Assembly (NCBI GenBank): GCA_023402175.1
Contig: JAEXCN010000355.1
Location: forward strand, 19,044-83,043
Length of the DNA stretch: 64,000 nt
Source of the DNA: Pseudomonadota bacterium
GTDB lineage: Bacteria; Myxococcota_A; Polyangia; Polyangiales; Polyangiaceae
Reading direction: 5' to 3'
Within the stretch, counting starts at the first letter, position 1. Every line of letters starts with the position of its first letter. A model generated the notes under the pieces. That model ran no database searches and was not told where the DNA came from. It worked only from the letters and a program-made list of their open reading frames with translations. Below are positions 51,315 through 59,978 of the stretch, piece after piece. The position numbers were made by a program, and so were the translations under genes.

Positions 51315-52720
51315 TGAGGAAACGTCAGCCGCACGGGCACGGGGTGCGGATCCGTGTCGGTCATGCCCGTGCCGACCTGACCTTGTCCGTTGTCGCCCCA
51401 ACATTCGACGGCGCCCGAGCGAAGCAGCGCGCACATCGAGTTGTTCGCCGCGGCGAGCGCGACGACCGGACCGCCGAAGCCGTCGATGCGCGTCGGCCGG
51501 CCGACCGCGAGATCGTCGTCCACGTCGGGTCCGAGCAAGCCGTAGATGCCTGCCCTGCCCCAGCAGTAGACGCGACCGCTCCCGAGCACCGCGCATGTGT
51601 GGACCAGGCCCGTCACGACCTGCACGGGCACGTCGTGCTCGCCCGCCGACGCATCCGGCGCTTCGGCCTTCGCGACGTCGTCGAGCATGCTGCGGCCGGG
51701 CAGGTAGTCGAGCCTGTCGAACGTGCCGCGTCCGAGCTGCCCGCTCAGGTTCGCGCCCCAGCACTCCACGAAGCGGCCGACGACGGCGCAGGAGTGCCAG
51801 AACGACGTTCCGATGCTGCGGACGCGGGCGAGACCGGGGATCAACATCGGCTGAGCGTTCGGATCCTCCGAGCTGTCGCGGCCGATGAGGAAGTTGTCGG
51901 TGCCCCACATCCTGTTCGCGCCCCAGGATGCGACCGCGCCTTCGGTCGTGATCACGAACGTGCGCTCGGTGCCCGCCACCACCTCGGACGCGTGGTGCGT
52001 GAGAAGCGTGGCCTTCCCGGGCGGCGCCATCTCCCACGGGGCGGTCGCGCCGCGCCCGAGCTCGCGCGCGTCGTTCGTGCCCCAACACGTGAGCTCGCCT
52101 GCGTTCGTGACGCACGCGAAGCGGTCGCCGACGGAGATGCGGTCGGCTGGCGGCACGGCGTCGAGCCGGGTCGGCGTGCGGATGTTGCCAAAGGGCAGCT
52201 CCTCCTGCGTGTCCGGCGCCATGCCTGCGCGTAGGAGATCCGACTGTCCCCAACAGTACACGCCGCCGTCGCTCACGCGGGCGCACGTGTTCCTCTGGCT
52301 CATGCCGAGATTAGTCACGCCCGTGATGCCGTTCACGCGCGTCGGCGAGCTGAGCCTCATCGGGCCTTCGCCGAGCTGTCCATTGCGGTTTGCCCCCCAG
52401 CAGAACACCTGCCCGTCGTTCGTGACGGCGCAGAAACCATCGGCGCTTCCGGCGAGCTTCGTCATGCAGGGCGTGGTCGCGCATGCGACGGACGCATCAG
52501 GCACGACGAAGTCTCCGTCCTCGGGTTCGCCCGCGGCGTCGACGACCGCTCCGTCGGCCGACGCGTCGTCGGCCGCGCCGCTATCCAGGGGCCCCGCATC
52601 ACCTCCGTCGAACGATGCGGACCGATCGCCCTCCGTCGACGAGCATGCGATGAGGGCCGGGCTGACGACGAACGCGATCGCGGCGATCGCGCAGGCTCCA
52701 CGTACGACGAACTTCCTCAC
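51311..52720 (-). CDS. RCC1-repeat lipoprotein (cassette C)
   Basis: A 469-aa lipoprotein (lipobox LIAC, Cys26) with an Asp/Ala linker (SGAADDASADGAVVDAAGEP). Seven repeats: FCWGANRNGQLGEG, YCWGQSDLLRAG, TCWGTNDARELGRG, ASWGANRMWGTD, ECWGANLSGQLGRG, YCWGRAGIYGLLG and ECWGDNGQGQVGTG. The last blade (ECWGDNGQGQVG) nearly copies the A paralog's ACWGDNVVGQLG. The GTG start overlaps the previous stop (GTGA), the same start codon type as in the B paralog. Confidence 0.9.
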   Translation of the reverse strand: MRKFVVRGACAIAAIAFVVSPALIACSSTEGDRSASFDGGDAGPLDSGAADDASADGAVVDAAGEPEDGDFVVPDASVACATTPCMTKLAGSADGFCAVTNDGQVFCWGANRNGQLGEGPMRLSSPTRVNGITGVTNLGMSQRNTCARVSDGGVYCWGQSDLLRAGMAPDTQEELPFGNIRTPTRLDAVPPADRISVGDRFACVTNAGELTCWGTNDARELGRGATAPWEMAPPGKATLLTHHASEVVAGTERTFVITTEGAVASWGANRMWGTDNFLIGRDSSEDPNAQPMLIPGLARVRSIGTSFWHSCAVVGRFVECWGANLSGQLGRGTFDRLDYLPGRSMLDDVAKAEAPDASAGEHDVPVQVVTGLVHTCAVLGSGRVYCWGRAGIYGLLGPDVDDDLAVGRPTRIDGFGGPVVALAAANNSMCALLRSGAVECWGDNGQGQVGTGMTDTDPHPVPVRLTFPQ

Positions 52721-53907
52721 GGCGTTCCTCCGAGCGACTTCGGCGCGCGATGAAGGGCGATGCCGTTTCCGACGGCCCACACGTCGCCGGCCGGTCCTCC
52801 GTGAACGGAGGTGAGATCTTGCCACATCGGGATATCGGCCACGGTGAGCTTCGAGATCGTCCACGCGGTCCCGTCCCAGTGCCGAATGGCGCCCGCGGAC
52901 CCAACCGCCCAGACGTCGTCGGGACCGCTCCCCCACGCGCTGGTCATCATGCTGTTGACGGGGTTCGAGAACGCGGTCCAGCCCACGCCGCCATCGGCCG
53001 CGACCGTGCCGCGATAGCTCTTTCCGCCTTTCGCGATCGCCCAGAGATCCGTGCTGCTCGAGGCCCAGATGACGTGCATGTCTGCGCCACCCAGCGCATT
53101 GCCGGAAAGGACCTCCGCCCATGCGTATTCGTCCGGCGTGTCCGTCGGCACGCCACGAAGGATGGCGCCGTAGGACGTCGTCGACCAGAGGTACGCGGCG
53201 AGCCAGACCTCGTTGTTCGCCGTCACCGTGAACGAGCGCACGAAGCCGAGCGACTCGAACGTGATCGGCACCGTGGTCCAGGAGACGACGGGCGCGTCTC
53301 CGTCGTCCGGCGTCGAGATGACACCGTGCCGGAGGGCGGGCTCCCCCCAGCGTGTGCCGTACACCCAGAGATCGCGCTCGCCATTCCCCCTGATCATGTC
53401 CAGCGACGGCGAGTCCGAGTCGAGCTCCGTGGTCGACCACACGAACGGATCTCCGGCTTTCGCGCGTGTCCCGTGGACGAGCCGATATTCGTATTGCGCG
53501 ACACCCCAGATGTCGTTCGGCGATGTCGCCCAAAGGCTCGTGAGGCCCTCCAGCTCTGGTGCATTGAAGGCCTTCCACGTGGTCCCGTCCCAGCGGAGCG
53601 GGTTCGCGCGCGTCGTCGCGATGGCCTCGTCCGAGGCGAAGCTCCAGACCGCGGTGATCTCGGTCACGTTCTTCGGCACGGAGGTCTTGCACCAGCCGCC
53701 CGCGCTGCATGGGCCGGCGTCCATGTCATCGCCGGCGTCGGCGTCGGGGGCCAAGGGATCTGCCGCGGCGTCCTCGCGGCTCGATGCGTCGGTCAACGTC
53801 GCGCCCTCGTCGTTCCCATCGGCGGACGCCCCCGTTCCGTCCGCGGAGCAATGAAGCGCGGCGACGCTCAGCAGCCCCAAACAACTCGCACGAAGAAGCG
53901 TTCTCAT
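52717..53907 (-). CDS. Beta-propeller-like lipoprotein, second of the pair (cassette C)
   Basis: A 396-aa lipoprotein (lipobox ALHC, Cys20), then DPLAPDADAGDDMDAGPCSA and CKTSVPKNVTEI, matching the CxxxxxC-lead of other second propellers. Blades: AVWSFASDEAIATTRANPLR, WDGTTWKAFN, SLWATSPNDIWGVAQYEYRL, VIWASSSTDLWAIAKGGKSY, SAWGSGPDDVWAVGSAGAIR and SVHGGPAGDVWAVGNGIALH, ending RAPKSLGGTP. The start ATG 53907 is fixed by the ATGA overlap; an ATG three codons earlier is less likely. Confidence 0.86.
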   Translation of the reverse strand: MRTLLRASCLGLLSVAALHCSADGTGASADGNDEGATLTDASSREDAAADPLAPDADAGDDMDAGPCSAGGWCKTSVPKNVTEITAVWSFASDEAIATTRANPLRWDGTTWKAFNAPELEGLTSLWATSPNDIWGVAQYEYRLVHGTRAKAGDPFVWSTTELDSDSPSLDMIRGNGERDLWVYGTRWGEPALRHGVISTPDDGDAPVVSWTTVPITFESLGFVRSFTVTANNEVWLAAYLWSTTSYGAILRGVPTDTPDEYAWAEVLSGNALGGADMHVIWASSSTDLWAIAKGGKSYRGTVAADGGVGWTAFSNPVNSMMTSAWGSGPDDVWAVGSAGAIRHWDGTAWTISKLTVADIPMWQDLTSVHGGPAGDVWAVGNGIALHRAPKSLGGTP

Positions 53908-55046
53908 GGCGTCCATCCCGACGGAGTACGTTTCCGAAGCAGCGCGTCGCGGCCGACGGCCCAGATGTCGTCCGAACCCGATGCCCAGAGCGCGAAGAGC
54001 TCACGATCGCCCGCCCCGATCGTTCCGAGATCGACGAGCGACCACGAGGTCCCGTCCCAGTGTGCGAGCGTTCCCTCACTCCCGGCGACCCAGAGATCGT
54101 TCGGACCGAACCCGAGCAGCGCACGGAGACTCGCCCGGTTCGGGAAAGGGATCTCCTCGACGGCGATCGTGCCGTCTGCGCCCGTCGTGAAGCGACGCAC
54201 GGTTCCGCCGCCGCCGACCGCCCAGACCTGGCCGCTGCCCGAGCCCCATACGGCGTAAAGTGGGAAGGACGTCAGGCTGTCCACGACGGTCCACTGTGCA
54301 GCACCGTCACGCCATCCCGGCGACCAGCGCGTCTTTCCTCCCTCGCCGACGACCCACACGTCGCCCGCCGCGCTTCCCCAGATGCCGTGGAAGGAGGGCT
54401 CGGGCTGCCAATCCATCGCGTCCGGCGTGGTCCTCGAAGGCGTCCAGCTCGGCACGCCCTGATTCCAGCCGTCGGAATGCCAGACCGTCATCTGTTCCAC
54501 GGATTGGAACAGCCCTACGGCCCAGATGTCGGTCGCGCTTCGGCCCCACATCGCGGAGACCGGGCCCGTCCAAGGTTGATCCATCGGCGCCGCGTCCCGG
54601 TCCGGGCGGAACCAATTGCCTCCCCCGGAGTTGTGCCAGAGGACGTCGCCCGTGCTGAAGGCCCAGATGTCGAGAGGCCCACTTCCCCAAATGCCAAAGA
54701 TCGTCTGATTCGTATTCAGGGACGACCAAGAGAATTCGGTCCCGTTCCAGTGAATCGCGAGATCGGGGCTCCCTACGATCCATACATCGTTTCGATCGGT
54801 GCCCCAGATCCCGTTGAGAGAGACCGGTGACGGGACGGGAAGCGAGGTCGCGCACCATCCGCTTTCGGTGCAGGGCGCAGCGCCTGAATCCGGCACTTCG
54901 ATGACGGTACCTGCATCGTCGGCGTCGTCGTTCGTGGCGGGAGACGAAGACTCCGTCCCCTGCGACGCGCAACTCGCGAGGAGGCACGCGAGCGCGGAGC
55001 CAGCGAGGAGTCCCAGGAGCTTGGGTGTCGAGCGCGAAAGGTTCAA
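53904..55046 (-). CDS. Beta-propeller-like lipoprotein, first of the pair (cassette C)
   Basis: A 380-aa lipoprotein (lipobox LASC, Cys26). Blades: GIWGTDRNDVWIVGSPDLAI, HWNGTEFSW, GIWGSGPLDIWAFSTGDVLW, AMWGRSATDIWAVGLFQSVE, GIWGSAAGDVWVVGEGGKTR, AVWGSGSGQVWAVGGGGTVR, ALLGFGPNDLWVAGSEGTLA and ALWASGSDDIWAVGRDALLR. It starts at a TTG codon whose TTGA overlaps the stop of the Cys-rich gene. That is the only non-ATG/GTG start in the A-C overlap chain and suggests reliance on translational coupling. One internal loop (VWHSDGWNQGVPSWTPSRTT) is an insertion. Confidence 0.86.
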   Translation of the reverse strand: MNLSRSTPKLLGLLAGSALACLLASCASQGTESSSPATNDDADDAGTVIEVPDSGAAPCTESGWCATSLPVPSPVSLNGIWGTDRNDVWIVGSPDLAIHWNGTEFSWSSLNTNQTIFGIWGSGPLDIWAFSTGDVLWHNSGGGNWFRPDRDAAPMDQPWTGPVSAMWGRSATDIWAVGLFQSVEQMTVWHSDGWNQGVPSWTPSRTTPDAMDWQPEPSFHGIWGSAAGDVWVVGEGGKTRWSPGWRDGAAQWTVVDSLTSFPLYAVWGSGSGQVWAVGGGGTVRRFTTGADGTIAVEEIPFPNRASLRALLGFGPNDLWVAGSEGTLAHWDGTSWSLVDLGTIGAGDRELFALWASGSDDIWAVGRDALLRKRTPSGWTP

Positions 55047-56197
55047 TTGACGACTCCGGCGTCACAAGGTCCAGTCAGGCACTGTCCGCCCGCACACGGT
55101 TGTCCGCCGTCGAGATCGCAGTGGCTGCCGCAGGCCCCGCAGTTCTGCGGATCGACGGTGAGGTCGACCTCGCATCCGTTTTCGAGGCGGCCATCGCAGT
55201 TGGCGTATCCGACGGCGCATTCGTACGAGCACCGTCCGAGGACGCACACGGGGCTTCCGGTCGCGCCCGACGTCCCGTTGAGGCCCGGCAAGCCGGGGCA
55301 GGCGTTCCCGCAGGCTCCGCAGTTGTTCGCGTCGCTCTGCAGGTCGACGCACTCGGAGAAGCAGAACGTGCTCCCCGGCCCGCAGGCGAAGCACCCTCCG
55401 TTGACGCAGGACTCGCCGTCCTTGCAAGCGCGTCCGCAGGCTCCGCAGTTCGGCGTGTCGTAGGTCTCGGTCTCGCAACCGTCACCGCAAAAGTCGTTGT
55501 TGCAGTCGGCTCTACCGTCGGCGCACATCGTCTGGCATTTGCCTTGGGCGCAGCCGATCGCTGCCCCCTCCGGAACGACTTCTTCGCCGCAACTCCAGCG
55601 CACGGCGCTGGACGGAGCGACTTCGCAGGCGTTGCCGCACGCCCCGCAGTTGAGGGGGTCGTCATCGAGCCGCACGCAGTCGCCGTTGCAGTTCGTCCGT
55701 CCCTTGGGGCAGCCACACGCGCCGCGCCAGCAGATCTCGCCGGTGGCGCAGGCCTTCCCGCATCCGCCGCAGTTTTCAGGGTCCGAGAGGAAGTTCGCCT
55801 CGCAACCGTTGTCGATGAGGCCGTCGCAGTCCCCCGCGTTCGCACGGCAGCGCATCTGGCAGCGAGAGTCGACGCAGGTGAAGAAGGCCCGGAGCTCGCT
55901 CGATTCGGACGGACACCGCACGTCGCACGAACCGCAATGGTCGACGTCGTTGCTCAGGTTCGTCGTGCAGAGACCCGATTTGTCCCGACACGTCGTGTAC
56001 GGCGCCGGGCAGTCGTACGCGTTGCAGAGGGCGACCTCCGTGGACGCTTCCGCCATGGCATCGCCGCGATTCGTGAACTGCGGGCCTTCGGGCGCGAGAT
56101 CGATTCCGGCGCGCAGGTTGTCCGTGCACGCCGAGAGGACGGCGAACGCTAGGACCGACGCGGCGAACATCGCGCCAGCGACATTTCCTTTTTTCAT
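55043..56197 (-). CDS. Six-module NCGxCGxxC cysteine-rich lipoprotein (cassette C)
   Basis: A 384-aa lipoprotein (lipobox LSAC, Cys24). Modules: HCGSCDVRC, NCGGCGKAC, NCGACGNAC, NCGACGRAC, NCGACGNAC and NCGACGSHC, i.e. six again, though the first is degenerate. Loops CDGLIDNGCEANFLSDPENC and CDGRLENGCEVDLTVDPQNC carry the acidic residues. It ends GGQPCAGGQCLTGPCDAGVV. The ATG overlaps the anti-sigma stop. The sequence between modules differs enough from A, B and D to rule out a recent duplication. Confidence 0.88.
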   Translation of the reverse strand: MKKGNVAGAMFAASVLAFAVLSACTDNLRAGIDLAPEGPQFTNRGDAMAEASTEVALCNAYDCPAPYTTCRDKSGLCTTNLSNDVDHCGSCDVRCPSESSELRAFFTCVDSRCQMRCRANAGDCDGLIDNGCEANFLSDPENCGGCGKACATGEICWRGACGCPKGRTNCNGDCVRLDDDPLNCGACGNACEVAPSSAVRWSCGEEVVPEGAAIGCAQGKCQTMCADGRADCNNDFCGDGCETETYDTPNCGACGRACKDGESCVNGGCFACGPGSTFCFSECVDLQSDANNCGACGNACPGLPGLNGTSGATGSPVCVLGRCSYECAVGYANCDGRLENGCEVDLTVDPQNCGACGSHCDLDGGQPCAGGQCLTGPCDAGVVN

Positions 56198-56964
56198 GGA
56201 GAAGCACACGAGAGGCGTTGGAGGAGAGAAGACGCGGGCGCCAGTTGCTCGAGCTCGGCGCGAAGCCTGCGCGCTTCGACCATGTCGCCGAGCGCGCACA
56301 GCGCGAGGACCTGCAGCGTCATGCGCTCTTGGCGGAGAGCACCGGTCGGAAACCGGGATGCGTGTGCCGACAGCGACGTGAGGGCATCCGAAGGCGCGCC
56401 GTTCCGAAGCGCCGTCTGCGCGGCACGCACGAGCGCGACCTCCTCGGCGATCGAGTCGACGCGGGCCGATCGTTCGGGGCGCGCCGTGCCCTCGGGCGCC
56501 GTACGAGCAGCGGTTTGGCTCTTCTTCGGAGCGACGTCCTGCGCGACATCCGGAAGGGCCGCGACGGCGACGGTCTCGACCTCGTCCGCCGGCGCGGGCA
56601 CCACGCGTGAATCGGACGCAGGCGACGGCGAAACGAGCGCGGGCGGCGGGACGAGCGCGGGCGGCAGAACGTTCGCGACCTGGCTCGTCGGCTCGGAGCC
56701 GACGCCGTGCGCACCGAAGGCGACGCACAAGCTGACGACTGCGAGCCCCGTCATCACGCCCCAAGGGCTCCGAAGGAGCGCGGCCACGGAGGAACCACCC
56801 GACGCCGCGCTCGAAGGGCCCGGCGCATCCATCCCACGCGAGGGATCGGCACGAAGCCGCTCGGCGATCCCCGCGCGCATCGCGCGGTCGGCGCTTGCGC
56901 TCGGGCCCCATTCCTTGCGCGCCATGTCGAACAGCGCACGCTCTTTCGGCGTCAATTGGCTCAC
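56194..56964 (-). CDS. Putative anti-sigma factor, membrane protein with TPR-like C-terminus (cassette C)
   Basis: A 256-aa protein. The N-terminus VSQLTPKERALFDMARKEWG resembles the VSQLDSERIL opening of the D paralog. The membrane helix is at about 66-85 (SPWGVMTGLAVVSLCVAF). A Pro/Val linker (PPALVPPPALVSPSPASD) crosses the periplasm to a helical end: LVRAAQTALRNGAPSDALTS, LSAHASRFPTGALRQERMTL and QVLALCALGDMVEARRLRAE, much like the A paralog. The start is GTG in a GTGA overlap with the sigma stop. Confidence 0.82.
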   Translation of the reverse strand: MSQLTPKERALFDMARKEWGPSASADRAMRAGIAERLRADPSRGMDAPGPSSAASGGSSVAALLRSPWGVMTGLAVVSLCVAFGAHGVGSEPTSQVANVLPPALVPPPALVSPSPASDSRVVPAPADEVETVAVAALPDVAQDVAPKKSQTAARTAPEGTARPERSARVDSIAEEVALVRAAQTALRNGAPSDALTSLSAHASRFPTGALRQERMTLQVLALCALGDMVEARRLRAELEQLAPASSLLQRLSCASP

Positions 56965-57563
56965 GGCTTGTCTTCTTTGGCGGGCTGCGAGCTCTCCGTG
57001 AGCAGGCGCCGGAACTGCTCCCGCGCCAGACGAAGGCGCGAGTAGACGGTGTTGACGTTGATCTCGAGGAGCTCGGCGACCTCGCTCGCCTTCATCTCCT
57101 CGATGTCGAGGAGCAGGAGCACCATGCGCTTGTCCGGATCCATTCGATCGAGGATCCGCTCGAGCTCTCGGATCGCTTCGTTGCGCGCGACGACTTCGAA
57201 GGGACCGTCGGCGCCGTCGGGGATCGTTTCGTCGACGAGCTCGTGCCTCTGCTTCGTCCCTGGGCGCCGCCGCTCGTTCGAGGCGACGAACTTCGCTACG
57301 CGAAAGAGCCAGGTGCGAATGTCGCTCCGTCCCTCGAACTCCGCGAGCCGGCGGTGGACGACGACGAAGACCTCCTGCGCGACGTCCTCCACCATCGAAG
57401 GAGGGAGCTCGAGCGTGCGGAGGACGCGCCACACGAAGCCGACGTGCTGCTCGTAGACCCGCTCGAACGTCGGCCGCGACCACGCGGCGGCGATCGGACG
57501 ATCGTCGGAGGTCGATCGGATCCGGTCAGCCGGCGAGCTGCTCGACACGAGCGATGAGCGCAC
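56961..57563 (-). CDS. ECF-type RNA polymerase sigma factor (cassette C)
   Basis: A 200-aa ECF factor with an N-terminal extension of about 30 residues. Region 2: VGFVWRVLRTLELPPSMVED, VAQEVFVVVHRRLAEFEGRS, DIRTWLFRVAKFVASNERRR. Region 4: LLLLDIEEMKASEVAELLEI, NVNTVYSRLRLAREQF. The start is taken at GTG 57563, 31 nt after the upstream exported-protein gene, without a clear ribosome binding site; an internal start is possible. Region 4 differs from that of A, B and D, so cross-activation between cassettes is not expected from sequence alone. Confidence 0.9.
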   Translation of the reverse strand: MRSSLVSSSSPADRIRSTSDDRPIAAAWSRPTFERVYEQHVGFVWRVLRTLELPPSMVEDVAQEVFVVVHRRLAEFEGRSDIRTWLFRVAKFVASNERRRPGTKQRHELVDETIPDGADGPFEVVARNEAIRELERILDRMDPDKRMVLLLLDIEEMKASEVAELLEINVNTVYSRLRLAREQFRRLLTESSQPAKEDKP

Positions 57564-57593
57564 TCGGGTTAGTGTGCGCGCGAGGCAAATTCA

Positions 57594-58679
57594 TCACGGC
57601 GATCTCGAAAAGAGCACGTCGAGGCCGAGAAAGCACCGGGCGACGACGAACGGCGGCTCGAACACGGTGCCGAACCCTTCGATGAAGACGTGCGGCGCAC
57701 CCAACGGATGAGCCAGGACGACTCCCGCCACGGGTGACACGCGCCGCCCCGGAAGGAACCGCGCCGCCAGCATCGCGGACGCCGCGCTCCAGAGCCCTCG
57801 CGCCGTCTCCGGCGTGTAGACGCTCACCCCCGTCGTCGACTCGACGCCGAGCTCCCCGCCCAGGCATCCGCGCCACTCCGCAACGGCGGACAGGCCTCGC
57901 CAGCATGCGCGCGCGCCGAAGGTGGCAAGGCCGACGTACGCGCCGCCGCGACCTTCCCGCGGGCCGCCGACCGTGAAGCGTTCCTTGAAGGCGTTCGCTT
58001 CCGCCTCGAGGACGATCGGCCCGCGCACGACGCCGAACGACGCGCCGATCCCCACGGTCGTCCGCGGAAGCGAGCCCTCGTCGAGGATGAGTCGAGCTCC
58101 GCCGTAGACGTCCGGCGGGCGTGAGTATGGCGCCGGAGGCGGAGCGACCGGCCGAGCTCGCGTTCGGGATGCGTCGAGGGGAGGCGGCGGAGGACTGCCG
58201 GGGGATGACGCTCCCGCCTCGCCGGTCCCGGCGTGGACGCCGGCCTCCGATGGCGGCGCTTCCGCCTCCAAGCCCGCGCGACGCGCGAACCCGTCCGGGT
58301 CGATGGCGAGCGCGAGGATCAGGGCCGCGGCGTCCACGAGGTGCGTGCAATCGTCTCCCTCCATTCTCCGGCGGTTCGCTTCGTCTCCGACGACGACGAG
58401 CTCGAGGCGGTAGCGCGCCTCGTCCGGCGACGACGACGTCACGATCTGCCCGCGCGCAGCGATCGTGCGATGGTCAGGTGGCAGATCGCGGCCGACCAAC
58501 GCGTCGACGCGCGCGACGACCTCGTCACGCGCGGCGCAGCCCGCGGGCGCGCTCCACGTCAGCTCCAGTGGGCTGCTCCGCTCCTCCGCCCTTGCGCGAA
58601 CTGGTGCGAGCGCAACGAGCGCGACGGTACTGGCCACGACCAGCCGCGATACAGCGCACTTCGCGCGCCGCCGTAGCAT
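57594..58679 (-). CDS. Exported protein preceding the sigma gene (cassette C)
   Basis: A 361-aa protein with a type I signal peptide (RLVVASTVALVALAPVRARA). The mature start EERSSPLELTWSAPAGCAAR parallels the paralog at 14973 (LEFEWAAPDEC), and both continue with a domain ending in an ADAAxL(I/L)xALA block. A Pro-rich linker with PPPPPLDASRTRARP follows. The second half consists of beta-strand-like segments (GARLILDEGSLPRTTVGIGA, GPIVLEAEANAFKERFTVGG, PFVVARCFLGLDVLF), compatible with a small outer-membrane barrel. As probable first gene of the operon it may be the envelope-side component of the sigma switch, or simply co-regulated. Confidence 0.75.
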   Translation of the reverse strand: MLRRRAKCAVSRLVVASTVALVALAPVRARAEERSSPLELTWSAPAGCAARDEVVARVDALVGRDLPPDHRTIAARGQIVTSSSPDEARYRLELVVVGDEANRRRMEGDDCTHLVDAAALILALAIDPDGFARRAGLEAEAPPSEAGVHAGTGEAGASSPGSPPPPPLDASRTRARPVAPPPAPYSRPPDVYGGARLILDEGSLPRTTVGIGASFGVVRGPIVLEAEANAFKERFTVGGPREGRGGAYVGLATFGARACWRGLSAVAEWRGCLGGELGVESTTGVSVYTPETARGLWSAASAMLAARFLPGRRVSPVAGVVLAHPLGAPHVFIEGFGTVFEPPFVVARCFLGLDVLFSRSP

Positions 58680-58839
58680 GGACGCACCCTACCATTTCCA
58701 AGGGGCGGCAAGCCTGCGCACCCCGCGCCGGCTGCGCGCCTCCGTAGATTCAAGCTGAGGCGGTGCGGTCGACGCACGACGCTCTCCCCTGCCCTCGACC
58801 ATCGCCAGCACGACATCGCCGCGTCGATGTCCTATTCGC

Positions 58840-59589
58840 TCAGGACGTCGCGTCTCGTCCGCGCGCAGCAGCATCGGCCTCGACGGTCGTTGCATCATCT
58901 GCCGGCTCTTCGTTGCCGTTTCCTTCTGCGAAGTGGATGCGTGCCTTCGGGTTGGGCCTCGGTGTCCGTACGAGCGCGTTCTCGATGAGAAAGGCGGACA
59001 CCGCCGCGCGTGCGGCTTCCAGAAAATGCGCGTCGGACGAGCGCAACAGCGAAAGAGAACGTCCCGTCGCCAACTGAAGACGAAGGTCCAACTCCGGGTC
59101 GGCTCCTTTGACCGAGAATACTCGTGCGAGAAGAAGATGACGGTCGGGGATGGCAGGTACCGTCTCTCCGATTGAGTCCGTCAACGTCAGACCCGTGACG
59201 TCGCTGACTGGAACCACCACCTGCTGTCGACCGAGAACGCTTCTCAGCTCGACGTGGAGCTCTTCCCGCTCCTGTACATACTCGATCGTTCCGCTTCGTC
59301 TTCGAAGGAGACGATCGAGACCTGCGAGCGCCGGCAAGAGGATCGGGCCACCACCTCGGACTCGAAGGTATCTCGCAAGGAGAAGTCCCAGGCAATCGAA
59401 CACGACGAACGCTGCCGTGATCATGGCTCCGTACTTCCATCCGAGAAGCACGAAGAAGCCGACCGTCGCTCCGAGAGAGATGGAAAGCAGCAGCGCTCCA
59501 AGAAACGCAACGAGCAGTCGATGGCGTCCTTCGCCGAACGACACGGTATGCCTGACGTCGCGCTGCGACGGCTCACGATACGTTTGCAT
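58840..59589 (-). CDS. Two-helix membrane protein with PH-like domain, unknown role
   Basis: A 249-aa protein with two adjacent membrane helices at about 25-70 (LLVAFLGALLLSISLGATVG, FFVLLGWKYGAMITAAFVVF). The soluble region (TIEYVQEREELHVELRSVLG, RQQVVVPVSDVTGLTLTDSI, LDLRLQLATGRSLSLLRSSD) resembles bacterial PH-like (bPH) domains. The C-terminal 40 residues are acidic and low-complexity. It sits between the divergent cassettes C and D and is transcribed towards C, ending 160 nt before that cassette's first gene. It has no counterpart near A or B. Confidence 0.78.
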   Translation of the reverse strand: MQTYREPSQRDVRHTVSFGEGRHRLLVAFLGALLLSISLGATVGFFVLLGWKYGAMITAAFVVFDCLGLLLARYLRVRGGGPILLPALAGLDRLLRRRSGTIEYVQEREELHVELRSVLGRQQVVVPVSDVTGLTLTDSIGETVPAIPDRHLLLARVFSVKGADPELDLRLQLATGRSLSLLRSSDAHFLEAARAAVSAFLIENALVRTPRPNPKARIHFAEGNGNEEPADDATTVEADAAARGRDATS

Positions 59590-59978
59590 GGCTCAGGACC
59601 AACGAGCGCACGCCGCCTCGCTCAGCGTTCGGTCGCTCCGCGTCAGCGTACGTCGGTACGCAGCTCGGAAGAAGGTACCGAGCGCCTGGCGCCCGTCTCT
59701 CACTCGCGGTCACGGTGGTGCTCACGGACGGGGCGGCTGCCCGGATTTCGTGGCAAGCCCATCCGCAGATCGCCATCGAGATGCACGGCGGCGCGCTTTC
59801 CGCTCGTGACGGACAACTTTCTGTTCGAGGCGGCGACGGTCATGTACGCGCCCCCGTCGTCGTTCCACTCGGTGGCGCCGCCATCGTCGCACGCCTACGC
59901 TGACGGCGATTTCCGTGACTTCTCCGGCGATCGCCCCCCGCGTGACGATTTCGGGACCGCTCGGCCCCCCTCGCGGCA
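59590..59978. other. 389-nt region between divergent genes, upstream of cassette D
   Basis: It should contain the promoters of the membrane-protein gene (minus) and of the cassette D sigma gene (plus). A plus-strand frame at about 59715-59903 reads VVLTDGAAARISWQAHPQIA and onward. Its codon third positions are less GC-rich than in neighbouring genes and it has no ribosome binding site, so I do not call it a gene. No terminator or repeat copy is seen. Confidence 0.5.

Noticed and set aside
59712..59903. Possible 60-codon gene upstream of the cassette D sigma factor
   Set aside because: It has no ribosome binding site, weaker third-position GC than neighbours, and no similarity to the exported proteins that precede the A and C sigma genes.
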